Shown one piece after another: positions 33,545 through 44,099 of a DNA stretch of 64,000 nucleotides. The stretch comes from Paragordius varius (taxonomy: Eukaryota; Nematomorpha), in contig OZ176055.1 in assembly GCA_964247055.1 (NCBI GenBank), positions 496,001-560,000 of the forward strand, written 5' to 3'. The notes beneath the pieces were generated by a model, which saw only the letters and a list, made by a program, of their open reading frames with translations, did no database searches and was not told the origin of the DNA. Both the position numbers and the translations under genes were made by a program. The stretch's first letter is position 1, and the number at the start of each line of letters is the position of its first letter.

Positions 33545-36500
33545 CTATAAGCATCTTATAATACGTTTTTCAAGCACAATAAGTGATGGGCTATACTCAT
33601 CTTCGTGTAAAATTATGCCTGGAGCTGATCCTAAATATTGAGCTTGGGGAAATATCGGTACACATTGAACTAAAATTGGTAGAGTTTTATTCATTGAAAT
33701 TGTTTTTGAAATTACTTTGGATGAAGTATTTGAGGCAGCATTCTCAGTTATATTACGTGGTATGTACACTTGAATCTCCAAGAATTCCAATGTAATTGCA
33801 ACATGAAACTAAACGAAACGCAAAAATATAAATATACTAATTTTAGAGTAAAAATAGAAATTTTACGGACAAAACGTAAAAACATAAAGACAAATGTTTT
33901 TAAAGACAACCATACTTGTTCGAACTCAAAAATTATTTGAAATTGCAAAATATGAAGTAGAGATATATAATGGCAAAACTAATCAATTATATATAATACT
34001 AAAATTAAGATTTGGAAAAGTATGGTTGTTTTTTGAAAAAATTCCGTATAATTTCATTTACTATACACACTCTACCTATTTATGTAATTTACAGTATGCA
34101 TTTTAATGGTTGCTTATTTCACACTCCAGTTGGGCAATTCGAAAAATACTAATAAATGGAAAAAAACATCAAAATGTTGAAAAAACAATTTTACCTTGCT
34201 TATATTACTGTGTTTATTTATTTAATATTTTCTTGTTTTTTTTCATACACTACTGTGTTGCAAATTGCCAATTTATAGTTTGCAATAAGCAACTATTAAC
34301 ATGCATACTGTATGATTTAATACAATTTATAGGATGTTTCAATCCTTTTATCAAAATTAATCTCCAAAATTATAAAGAACATTGAAAGATTATTATATGT
34401 TAAAACTGTTTTTATATACTTCGGTTAGGACACAGATTAAAATGTATGGTAACGCTAAAATTCATGTAAACGATATTTTTTGAAATGATTCTTTTAATAT
34501 AATAATAACAAATAATTAAATAAAAAGTGAAAAGATTAAATCATTTAGGTTTCTTAAATGAGTAAAAATAAAGTATCTATCATACTGTATTGTTATTTTA
34601 TTATGCAAACATAACGTAAAACACATCGACAAATATTTTTATTCTACAAAAGCCACACTTTCAACCAATTTTTCTATGAAAAATTACAACTGTAATGTAA
34701 AAGTGATTGATTGTGCAACCACTTTACAGCTCTATTTGCTTTGCAAACAAGAATTCGAAAGGAAGCTGTCTTTTGATAGTAAAAATGTTTGCCTTTAGGT
34801 TGTAACGTTTTGACTGTATGATTTCGAATTTCAGTGTAGTTGATAAAACAAATGTAAGAGAGATAGCATAGAGAATTATTATATATCGCTCTCATTGAGT
34901 TCGCTTCCAGGCGAGAATTTTCATACGCTAGAGCCAAATTTAGAACCATATTTAATCCCACTGGTGTGTCAGTCGGGGTACCTGTTAAGTAGTTCGGTCT
35001 CTAGTTTTTTTTTCCTTCAACCCACATATAAATACGTCCCGTATGAGCTCATCAATGTTCCCTTCAACTCATATGCGGCGGCTAAATTTTTGAGTCTTAT
35101 TCAAAATTCTAAGAATCCTTCACCCACTAGTCGTTCCGCTCTAAAAAAATCGAATCGGGCTAAAAAGGTATTTTTGGTTGGTTGAAATATTTTCACCCCA
35201 GCTTCATAAATCTCCTCCCAAGAGATGTTTTCAATGTTAAGCGGGTAAAAGAATTGCTCCATTTTAGAAATGTTATCAATACCGGATTGGGCAAGAAAGA
35301 TGGCTTTAATATTTTCATTATTATCCTGTATTCCTTTAATCACTAAATTTCTTCGTAAATATTTAATATATTCCGTAAAATTATTATTGATTTTTATAAC
35401 TTTCAATACTTATTTTTTCCATAATAATGAATATGGACAAATAAATAACCGCGCCAATGTAAAATATGCAACCGAGTAAACATAAGTTGCTGGGAATCAA
35501 TTTTTCGTCCATACATGTGTTTTCAAGGCTGGTAGATGGTACATAATCTATATTCCAATGGCCATATAAGGCTAAATTAATGATTGTTGTTGATTGAATC
35601 AGAGATTTGGGAATTATATTATCAGCTGTTGTTTTATCAAAGTCCGTTTTTATTGGTTCTGTCGGCAAACTCGTTGCCCTAGTAACCGGAGCTGCAGACG
35701 AAAAGGATAAAATGGCGTCCACATTTGGGGTGGGAAAGTAGAATTCAAATATTTTGGATGATATTTAAGTGTATCCGCCACAAGAGTAGATAACAATAGA
35801 ATCAGTAATCCAATCTGGTGTTATCAATGTCAAATTTAGGGTGGTTAAAAATTGGGAAAACTTATTTTTCGTGCCTTCGGTTAAGGTTTTAATCCAATTA
35901 TCAATTTTCAAAATTAGAATCTGTAATAACGCAAAAATCTTTCTCCTTGATTTTTTCAATGTTAGTGAAATTTTCTATTTCAGGATTTAAGAACACTTTA
36001 AAATTGATATGACCATCATTAGTTGTTATTAATGTCCAAAGAACATCGATATCTGACATATCATATTGAGAAGATTTTTCAAGATCCACAATAAATATTT
36101 TATCTGTAAACAATTTGCGTTTGGGATAAAATAATTCTTGCGGTAAAAGTTGGTCACAAGTTACTGATAACCTAACCCAATCGGAAGTTACACAACTTGT
36201 TTCATGAATATCTCTTTCTTCGATTTCGGGTGGGTCTTCCACATTAATTCCAGGAGTTTCTGCAATAACCAAACTAACTTGACCCGTTAAATAGCTGTAT
36301 TTTTTAACACCTCTAGACACTAATAAATCATCGATTATGTTTTCATCTTTAAGGTTTTTCCAACCACATAATATTTTATATTTTAAAAAAGTTGGTCCAT
36401 CCAGTTATATTTTGCATGCTGATTAGCCCTTTATCGCGTTCGTCAATTCAGCGCGTTGCTGCCCGAATAATTTGATAAGAGGTTTATGGTCTGTTCTAAT

Positions 36501-38607
36501 ATCAAATTTTCTACCATATAAAAATGTTTTAAATTTCCTAGGGCCAATACAATGGCATTTGCCTCTTTTTCTATAACCAAATAATTTTTCTCTGCTGATG
36601 AACATTTTTTTGAAAAATATGCAATGGGTCGTTTACCTTCCCACGTCCTGTGCGACAGGATGGCCCCGAACCCCTCCCCAGATGCATCTGTTTCTAGAAG
36701 AAGGGGAAGTCTGGGGTTAAAAGAGAAGAGGCGGCTGTTATCCCCTATTAATAACTTCGCCCTTTCAAAAATATTTTGGTGTACCTCGGTCCAACACCAT
36801 TTCTTTTTGGAACCAGCTAGCTGATGGAGCTCGTTAACAATTGTATTTAGAGAAGGTATAAATCGTGAATGAAAGTTTAAAAGGCCCAAAAACGAACGGA
36901 GACTTGTTTTATCTTTAAAGGCTGGACACTCGCAACTAGCCTTAATCTTACTGCTCGCTGGTTTTATACTTTTTTCTGATATAAACCCCAAATATTCTAC
37001 TTTCCGTTGAAAAAGCTTTATTTTATCTTTTTTTAATTTAAGACCCATTCGTTTTAATCTTTCAAATACTTGTGTTAGGTTTCTATAATGCTCCTCATCC
37101 GTTTCCCCCGTAACAATTACATCATCTAAATAGACGGCTGTTCTCTTACAACATTTTTACAAGCAAAAGCAAAAAAATTTTAACAAAATGCAACATTTTT
37201 TTAACCAAGCGCAACATTTTCAAGCAAAACCAACATTTTTTCAACCAAACACAACATTTTTCAAGCAAAGACAACTGAAAAAATGCTGCGTTGATTGAAA
37301 AAATGTTGCTTTTGACTGAAAAATGGTATCCTATATATTTTTCCCATTTAATAATTTACCTAAAACAATAAATCTATGAAATATTAAATTGGTACCGATT
37401 GATTAACAGGCGATCTCCAAACAATTTCTTTACCAGTTATCAGATTCATTAACAACATATTGCAGCTATAAGCATTTGTAGGATTTACGGAAATATTATT
37501 CTAAACATAATATACATAATTAATTTTTTTTAAAATTCCGTAATTTTTTTGAATCTGACAGACATATCGATATTGTTCTTTAAGCGATACAGGAAAAACT
37601 GAGGCTTTAAATTGTGGCAGCCAATTATTTTTCACGAGGAAGCGTCGGGCCCTGAGAACTTAAGCCAAAAAAAAATTATATCAAGTGAATAATTCAATTC
37701 GAATCGAATTAATTTTGAAAAAGGGACAAAATTCATAATAAAAAAATATTTCTACAATCATTTTTAATTGTAGAGGATCTTTTATGATAAAAAATTTTTC
37801 CTTATTAGAAAAATTAAATTATCTATAAACACATACCATAACTAATTTTTTTTTCAACTGCGATCGGTGTGAGAGATAACAAAAATTTATACCTGTTTAT
37901 AAATAGCTTACGTGGTTTTGGCATATTTTAATGTAAAAATAACCAATAATAAATTACATCATTTCTAACCAGGAATATTAAGTAAAAATGATAGTATAAA
38001 AATTTCTATTATTTTTAATTGTACTCAATGTTTAATATGCATTTTCCATTCCATTTTACCAGCAATCTAATTTTAAACAAATCTTAAATTTTATGTTAAA
38101 TGAATAAACATATTATTCTCGGATCGAAATACGAAATTAATCACAAAACAACGGTTAAAAGCGATTTTTTATAATTTAATATATGTAATTATTAACCATA
38201 ATATAAATATGCAAAAGTTATTTTTATATATTTATAATTGACTTATTGTATAAACAAGGTTCCCAAAGGTTTATATAAGGCCGAGAGTTATGAACTCTAC
38301 TTTGTGAAAAATAACCCCCCCACCCCCCCTTACAAAACAGCCCTATCATATATGGCAAAAAATTTAAAATCATATATCCCTTATTTGAAACAAAAAACGA
38401 TAGTAAATTAAGTATTTAACAACCGCTCCCTCCAATTGCGTTATGTCAAATGGTGCCAGGACCTTAATTGCATGAGCTGTTTTAGGATCCACAATGTTTA
38501 AATATTCAATATTGTTGGCTTGAAAGAAGGTATACGAACTTTCCAAGCGTCCCATAATGGGTTTGGACAAATCTTCATCGGTCCGTATTATAGATACAGT
38601 TATACCT
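33545..38607 (-). CDS. tandem-family gene D (unrecognised, 3 exons seen)
   Basis: Exons on the minus strand: 38607-38424 (phase 2 to 0), 37500-37396 (105 nt, 0 to 0) and 33808-33545 (phase 0 to stop TAG). The first coding exon lies further right and was not found. The 105-nt exon has AYSCNMLLMNLITGKE and ends NQS, very close to gene C (AHSCNIILINLDLGNE ... NQS, also 105 nt). The last exon shares VQCVPIFP with VQCVPLSP of gene C. The 3.6-kb last intron contains LTR-element fossils, a PTIP-like pseudogene and MITEs. It converges on the 3' end of the micro-exon gene, about 300 bp between stops. No family is recognised. Confidence 0.5.
33846..34070. mobile_element. family-1 MITE
   Basis: Left GAGTAAAAATAGAAATTTTA and a shortened right arm (CCGTATAATTTCATTTAC). 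Confidence 0.65.
34092..34320. mobile_element. family-4 MITE
   Basis: This 229-bp palindrome begins CAGTATGCATTTTAATGG and ends CATGCATACTG, with TA on both sides. A related copy is nested at 42,236. The centre has GTTGGGCAATTCG and, inverted, GCAAATTGCC. Confidence 0.7.
34600..34850. mobile_element. decayed family-1 MITE
   Basis: Only scattered arm words remain (ACGTAAAACACATCGACAAA left; TAACGTTTTGACTGTATGAT right). Confidence 0.45.
34880..35090 (-). mobile_element. Ty3/gypsy-type gag fossil fragment
   Basis: The minus strand retains short stretches typical of the capsid/gag C-terminal region of Ty3/gypsy LTR retrotransposons (an ELIRDVFICGL stretch and an ALAYENSRLEAN stretch). It is a broken, old fragment with several breaks. 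No LTR or other gag part is recognisable around it. Confidence 0.45.
35104..36410 (-). pseudogene. PAXIP1: broken PTIP (PAXIP1)-like BRCT gene copy
   Basis: The minus strand matches the N-terminal half of PTIP, a BRCT protein of the MLL3/4 complexes and DNA repair, in order. BRCT1 includes SDWVRLSVTCDQLLP (human SWVILSVQCGTLLP). BRCT2 has VLWTLIT...INFKVFLN and LITPDWITDSI (human IVTPDWVLDCV). A KYHPKY word and a linker follow, then BRCT3 begins LCLLGCIFYI (human FLLGCVFAI). The reading frame changes at about 35,915, 35,785, 35,750 and 35,440, with a stop in the last stretch, and no splice sites explain these. No intron is visible through 1.3 kb although intact genes nearby are finely split, which suggests a retrocopy. 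The C-terminal BRCTs are absent. Assembly error could account for some shifts but hardly all. Confidence 0.6.
36420..37150 (-). mobile_element. Ty3/gypsy LTR-retrotransposon pol fossil
   Basis: The minus strand codes, in order, the end of a reverse transcriptase (YLDDVIV, KRMGLKLKKDKIKLF, the RSFLGLLNFHSRFIPSL connection region) and an RNase H domain (LLETDASGEGFGAILS, RTDHKPLIKLF). This is diagnostic of Ty3/gypsy. It is truncated at both ends, has at least one internal break, and has no LTRs. It lies in an intron of tandem-family gene D. The protein is still easily legible, so it is probably younger than the gag fragment at 34.9 kb. Confidence 0.85.
37155..37331. repeat. family-5 hairpin repeat
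   Basis: Several short imperfect units of the type AACCAAGCGCAACATTTT run from 37,160 to 37,270. They are followed by the inverse (AAAAAATGTTGCTTTTGACT) ending at GAAAAATGGTAT. It adjoins the pol fossil directly. Confidence 0.6.
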
Positions 38608-38621
38608 CTACAAATTAGTCA

Positions 38622-38888
38622 AGATAAATTTGTAATTATAAGGACAAAACTGAAAAATGTAAAGATAAATATGTTTTTCGAAACAGACAACCATACTTTT
38701 AATAATCTGATTGTTTTCAATAAACTCATTGTTTTGTAACTCCAAAGTATAAAATAGAGATTTATATTGGTAACACAATCAATTACATATTTTACGATAG
38801 TTGTTAAATGATTTAAATAGAATAAATTAAGGGTTTAAAAAGTATGGTTGATTGTCTTTTGAAAAAAAATTGTCTTTATATTTTACTT
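38622..38888. mobile_element. family-1 MITE
   Basis: Worn ends, clear arms (AATTATAAGGACAAAACTGA; ATTGTCTTTATATTTTAC). It starts 15 bp upstream, in gene orientation, of the acceptor of the 38,607 exon. Confidence 0.6.
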
Positions 38889-39722
38889 TCGATGGGCATA
38901 GGCGCATTATTAGAAAAATTATTTTTTATAAGTAAACTTAACAAATACATATTTTTGCCGCTATTTTTAGATTTTATGCAAACTAGCTTCTGATATAAAA
39001 CTGATCAACAGTGATTATGCGATATTCATATTTTAGTGAAAACGAATTTTCTAATTTTAATATAAACAATTTTAAAGCTTTGGGATTATATTATATAAAT
39101 ATGCATCCTAATTGTACAATAAAATATATAAAATAAACTCATAAAAACTATCCTGTTAACAATTAAAAATCTTTTAATTAATATATTACAAAATCATAAA
39201 TACCCTTATCTGGTTTATTGTCTTAATATATTATCTAAAATAATTTTAAACCATTGGGGATTATATTAAACAAACCTTAATAGATAATTATTTTCTTGGA
39301 TCGTCCAAAAGAAGTTATATATTCCTGGAGTCCGATGATTGACGACAGAACACATCCAGGTATCTCTTATGAATAGTTCTAGCATAAAAATTAAATGTTA
39401 TTATTACCTTGGTTAAACTTTTGTGTATAGTTTGATACGTCGTTAGAAGCTATACAAAATATATACAGTATTCAATGTAATAGATATAAAATGGGAAAAT
39501 GATGGTTTAAAATAAATCAACAGAACACAACCAGTTCAGTTTAATGGGTAATTTTGGAAGCGATTCATAAGAATTTTAAAAATCTAAACAAGGTTTCCCG
39601 TTCAAATAAAATTACAAAGGTTATTTATAATTTTCCCATGAATGGGAATGGACTGGATTCTTAAGCGGAAATCTACTATAAATACATATTTAACTAATTT
39701 TCAGTCATAACCTATACTTTTC

Positions 39723-39838
39723 CAAGCAAACGCCACATTTCTCATACAAACAGTAAAATGTTGCGTTTGTTTAAGAAAATGTTCCGTTTACTTGCATTAT
39801 TTTGCCTTTGGATAAAAAATTGCTTTAGACTGAATATA
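39723..39838. repeat. family-5 hairpin repeat, short copy
   Basis: AAGCAAACGCCACATTT and AAATGTTGCGTTTG face each other; followed by a (TA)n run. Confidence 0.5.
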
Positions 39839-40300
39839 TATATATATATATATATATTTGACAATAAATCATCATATTAAATAAGGACATCACTTGCAAT
39901 CCAAAAGATGGAACAGTTTTAAGGGGAACAAATTTTAACTACTATTTAAAACATGGGTATCTGCAACATTTATAAGTTGCGGGGACAGTTTAAGCCCATA
40001 AAAAATCGTCGAGCCCGCATTCAAAGAAATATATGAAAACATCAATAAATATTTTTTATATTTCAATCAGGGGTAAACCGTTATATATCTTCTAGTTTGC
40101 TTTTACTGATTTAGTATTTGCAAAATTTAGAAAGAATATTCAGATTTGGTACATTTCTAAAAATCAAGAAAACTTTAAAGAACTTATGGTAGTTTACGAA
40201 ATGGTAATATTTGGCATAATATACTTAATATATTTATGCCTTGACATCACCCTGAATCCAGGAAATATTTTTAAAACATTTAATAAAATTATTTTAAAGT

Positions 40301-40599
40301 ACAGAAACAACTAAAATTATATGGACAAAACGTAAAAATATAATGACAAATATTTTTTTCTGAAAGACAACGATACTTTTAAAATCTTAATTTTTTATAA
40401 ATATAACTCATTGTTTAAAATGTATGTCAATATGTAAAATAGAGATTTATATTACTAACATAATAAATATTTTTTACTTTTATAACTAAATTCTTATATA
40501 GTTAAAATCAAAATTTATAAAAGTATGATTGCCTTTTAGAAAATAATTATTGTCTTTATATATTTCGTTTTGTCTTTATATATTTTCTATTTTTACTGT
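40301..40599. mobile_element. family-1 MITE
   Basis: Left AACTAAAATTATATGGACAA, right ATTTTCTATTTTTACTG then TA. Confidence 0.7.
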
Positions 40600-41219
40600 A
40601 AATGCTACAAATATTATAACTTTATATATACAAAGTAGATAAACTAATAAAGGAAACAAAAATATATAATTTCCTTGGTATGACAGCAATGGGCTTTTGA
40701 AACTTTATATATTTTGTACACGCATCCAAATTTGAACTTTTTTATTACACCAGCCAGTTAGATCATTTGGGGCTTTATTTCTCTGGTACAAGCGAATTAT
40801 AGCAAAAATGTAATATTCTCTTTGAATGTATGTTAATGGGTAATTTCCCCATAGTGGTTATTATATATAATTGGTAAGCTACAATTACAAAATTGTTTAG
40901 AAATGCCTATATATACGGTATCTAAATGAGATTGGGTGGTTTAAAAGAGAAAAGGATGATAATATAAAAATGCGTTTTTGGATTACGAGCCATTTAAATA
41001 AGATGTTTCCAATTGTGAGAATTGCTCCTTGCTGTGAAGTCGAAAGATTAGCACATTAAAGTATATCAACATTTTTATGGTAAATGCAAGGCTAACTACG
41101 AGTTCGACCCCAAATTGTTTCATCATATGATGGATTGACCATTTTATGGAAAATGCATAATTTTCAAAGAAATATAAGCAAAAGTTGGTAGAAAACCCCG
41201 TGAGTTTTATACAATAAAA

Positions 41220-41450
41220 AAGGAAATTATACGGACAAATGTAAAAATATATAGACAAATATTTTTTTTTCAAAAACATACATGCTTTTTTAAATCTAGC
41301 TTTTTTCTAAACTATGTGCTCAATTATAAAATTAATTGATATTGTGTTACCAATATACATCTTTATTGCAATTTCAAAACATTTAAATTTTAAAAAAATT
41401 GAACAGTAAATAGCATATGTGTCCTTATGTTTTGTCCGTATAATTTCCAC
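41220..41450. mobile_element. family-1 MITE, ends worn
   Basis: AGGAAATTATACGGACAAAT on the left and TTTTGTCCGTATAATTTCCA on the right. Confidence 0.65.
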
Positions 41451-41946
41451 CATGCACAAGATTTTGTTAATTTTATATTAACTATTGTTTATATCTATGT
41501 TATATCCATATTAAAAAAATTTATCGCACAATCTCGGCATATTCGCGATTAAACTAGACCATTTTAGAGTTAAATGCCGGACCTGACGCCTAAAACTCAA
41601 AGTTCATTAAAAATGTTTCTATTTTGGTTTGAAGTCAACTTTTACCAAAATACTTTCATAATATGAGCTAATTAATACTCCTATATGCCACAAAACAGGA
41701 AACAAGCTATAAATGACTTTTAAGACTTGAAATCAACACGAGACTCTTAATATTTATTCTATACAACATAATTACTGAATGATTCCTTATTTATTTTAAT
41801 GCATCATAGCTTGGTTTGCCCAAATTATATCTGGCATGACAGTGTAATAATTTATATCCATGATATTTTATTAGAACGTATCAAAAACACTAAATTTTTT
41901 ACTTAAAAAATATTATATATAAATATATATAGTGGAAATTATTTAC

Positions 41947-43261
41947 AAAAATTAGGGCATTCTCGAATCAAAACATGAATGGATATAAATTGGGTTAAGT
42001 TAAGGAACGATTCAATGTTTTCGTCTTTCTTTAAAGAAAGCTCCAACATTATCCATGGAATAGGTTTAATGGGACCCCGAAATATGACAACTTTATCATC
42101 ATAAAATTCATATAAACTAATTCCGAATTCATCGTATGATTGAACGATTCGCAACTATAAGCAAAAAAGAAAGAAAGTTTAAAATATACAGACAAAATGT
42201 AAAACTAAAATAGAAATATTTTTGTTGAAATGATACAGTCTGCATTTTAATGGTTGCTTATATCACATTACCCTATAGTTGGGCAATTCGCAATACCGTA
42301 GTGTATGGAAATAACAAAATATCAATAAACAAATTTTTCTTTCTTTATTCGACACACTACTGTGTTGCAAATTGCCCTGCTTAGTGTTTACTTGAAATTA
42401 TACTGTTTTAAACCTTAACCTTTCCTCATAAACTATTTAATGATAATCTTATATTTACTTGATGTAATAACAATTTTCATATCAATTTCATCCCTCGAAA
42501 TAAGCGATAAGTTTTTTTTGGTTATAAAATATGGTTGCCATTTTAAAACATTTTTTTTTAATTTGTCATTTGTATATAAAATTTGTGTTGTTTATAAAAG
42601 GAAGTTATGATAATATGCGATAAGAGCATTATACTTTCGTTAATGGTTTTTCAGGGATTAATTTGATGTAATTTGAGAATTGGATTTTATACACAGGTAG
42701 GGATTGATTCCGTTCTAGTTCTGAGACAGCTCTGTCGTGAACAAGCTTTTTATGAGCCACCAAAGTTAATGTGTTTAAAATTTCCGGCTTTAAATCGACA
42801 AAAAACTAAAAATATATTTCTTCTTATATTAATATACAGTAAATATTGATATTATACGGATAAATCAAACGTAAAACTATAAAAAAAATTTAAAAGAAAT
42901 TTATGAACCTTAATTTTATTTAATTACAATTGAATACATAACTGATTGTATTACCAATGTACATCTCTATTTCATACTTTGTTATTTAAAACAATGACTT
43001 GTATGTTAAAAAACAAGTTTAAAAAGTACAACGGTTTTTTGAATAAAAATATGTGTCTTTATATTACGTTTGGTTCATCCGTATAAATCAAATGTTACTG
43101 TGTATACATCATATTTATTTCGTTTAATCGTGGTTTGCATATTGGTGTCAAAACCCAACCCTACAAAGCGAATTATATAATGAGTTGAATTCCAATTCAA
43201 AAGATTAGTGGGGGGAATTAAGCCGACCCAATTGCCCTCAAAACATTCTAGGGGTATCAAA
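41947..43261 (-). CDS. tandem-family gene B (unrecognised, 3 exons seen, 3' end unclear)
   Basis: Minus-strand exons: 43261-43108 (phase 2 to 0), 42805-42635 (171 nt, 0 to 0) and 42154-41947 (208 nt, 0 to 1). The plan matches gene A exon for exon. The middle exon reads FVDLKPEILNTLTLVAH and contains ELERNQS, as in gene C. The third begins LRIVQS...GISLYEFYDDKVVIFRG, parallel to LRIIQM...EIYAFYTDRSIIYRG in gene A. Downstream, a worn stretch near 41,790-41,860 (INYYTVMPDIIWANQ) resembles the fourth shared exon of gene A but lacks clean splice sites, so the 3' part may be decayed. Start exon not found. Function unknown. Confidence 0.5.
42176..42590. mobile_element. family-1 MITE interrupted by a family-4 MITE
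   Basis: The family-1 left arm (TACAGACAAAATGTAAAACT) is cut at 42,235 by a complete family-4 copy (42,236-42,405). Family-1 sequence resumes with TTTTAAACCTTAACC. Family 4 is thus the later insertion. Confidence 0.6.
42236..42405. mobile_element. family-4 MITE (nested)
   Basis: Begins CAGTCTGCATTTTAATGG and ends TTATACTG; the inside matches the 34.1-kb copy (GTTGGGCAATTCG; CACACTACTGTGTTGCAAAT). Confidence 0.6.
42837..43100. mobile_element. family-1 MITE between gene B exons
   Basis: Left CAGTAAATATTGATATTATA, right AATCAAATGTTACTG. Its right end abuts the donor region of the 43,261-43,108 exon within about 8 bp. Confidence 0.7.
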
Positions 43262-43309
43262 CTATGTTTAATAAATATATATATAAGTTTTATTAATGTT
43301 ATAATATAC

Positions 43310-43809
43310 CGTAAAAATAAAATTAGACAGACAAAACGTTAAAACTAAAAGGATCATAAAATATTTTTCAAATGAAAAGACAACTATACCTGTTAAACCC
43401 TAATTTTTTAAAATATATATTAACAAATCATGATTTTTGTGTGGCAAAATAGGAAGGGAATGTAAATATTAATGCACACTTAAAAAAATTATATTTTAAA
43501 ACAGTATGAGTAATTATAAATTGTTAAAAGTTATTAATTATTGCAAATAACATACACAACAAAGGGAAGTATTATTGGTTTATAGTTATTTTTCACTTTT
43601 TACCATTATTAGCCAATAATAATTCTATTTGCCGCATATGCTATTTGGCAATAATTAATAATTTTCTAGCAAAATATACTTACTCATACTGTAGATCATG
43701 TGGGAAAAAAATAAGATTCAAAAAAGTATGGTTGTACTTTTGAAAAATATTTGTTTTTATTAGTTTTTACGTTTGTCTTTGTTGTCTGTATTTATTTTAA
43801 CTTTTAGTG
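43310..43809. mobile_element. family-1 MITE containing a family-3 MITE
   Basis: Outer arms CGTAAAAATAAAATTAGACA and TTTAACTTTTAGTG enclose a complete family-3 copy at 43,502-43,691. Confidence 0.65.
43502..43691. mobile_element. family-3 MITE (nested)
   Basis: Begins CAGTATGAGTAATTATAAAT and ends TACTTACTCATACTG followed by TA; the interior matches the 14.8-kb copy closely. Confidence 0.7.
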
Positions 43810-43837
43810 TAATTTTATATATATATATATATATATA

Positions 43838-44080
43838 CAGTAAAAAATGAAATTACACGGACAATACTTAAAATATAAAGACGAAAATGTTTTTTCAAAA
43901 GACAGTCCTATTTAAAATCAGGTAATAGCAATCGTAAAATATGTAAATGATTGTGTAACCAATCTGAGTTTAAAACAATAGGTTTTATAATTAAGATGTA
44001 AAAAGTATGGTTGTCTTTTAGAAAAAAACTATTTGTCTTTATAATTTAGCGTTTTGTCCGTTAAATTTCAATTTTTACTC
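43838..44080. mobile_element. family-1 MITE
   Basis: Left CAGTAAAAAATGAAATTACA after TA, right TTTCAATTTTTACT; preceded by a (TA)n run. Confidence 0.7.
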
Positions 44081-44099
44081 TATATTTTACGTTGATGGT

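Noticed and set aside
40983-41279. 98-codon hydrophobic minus-strand frame downstream of gene B
   Set aside because: The inner part (AFSIKWSIHHMMKQFGVEL) weakly recalls the last exon of gene A, but no acceptor precedes it and the frame runs into a MITE. It was left out as an exon.
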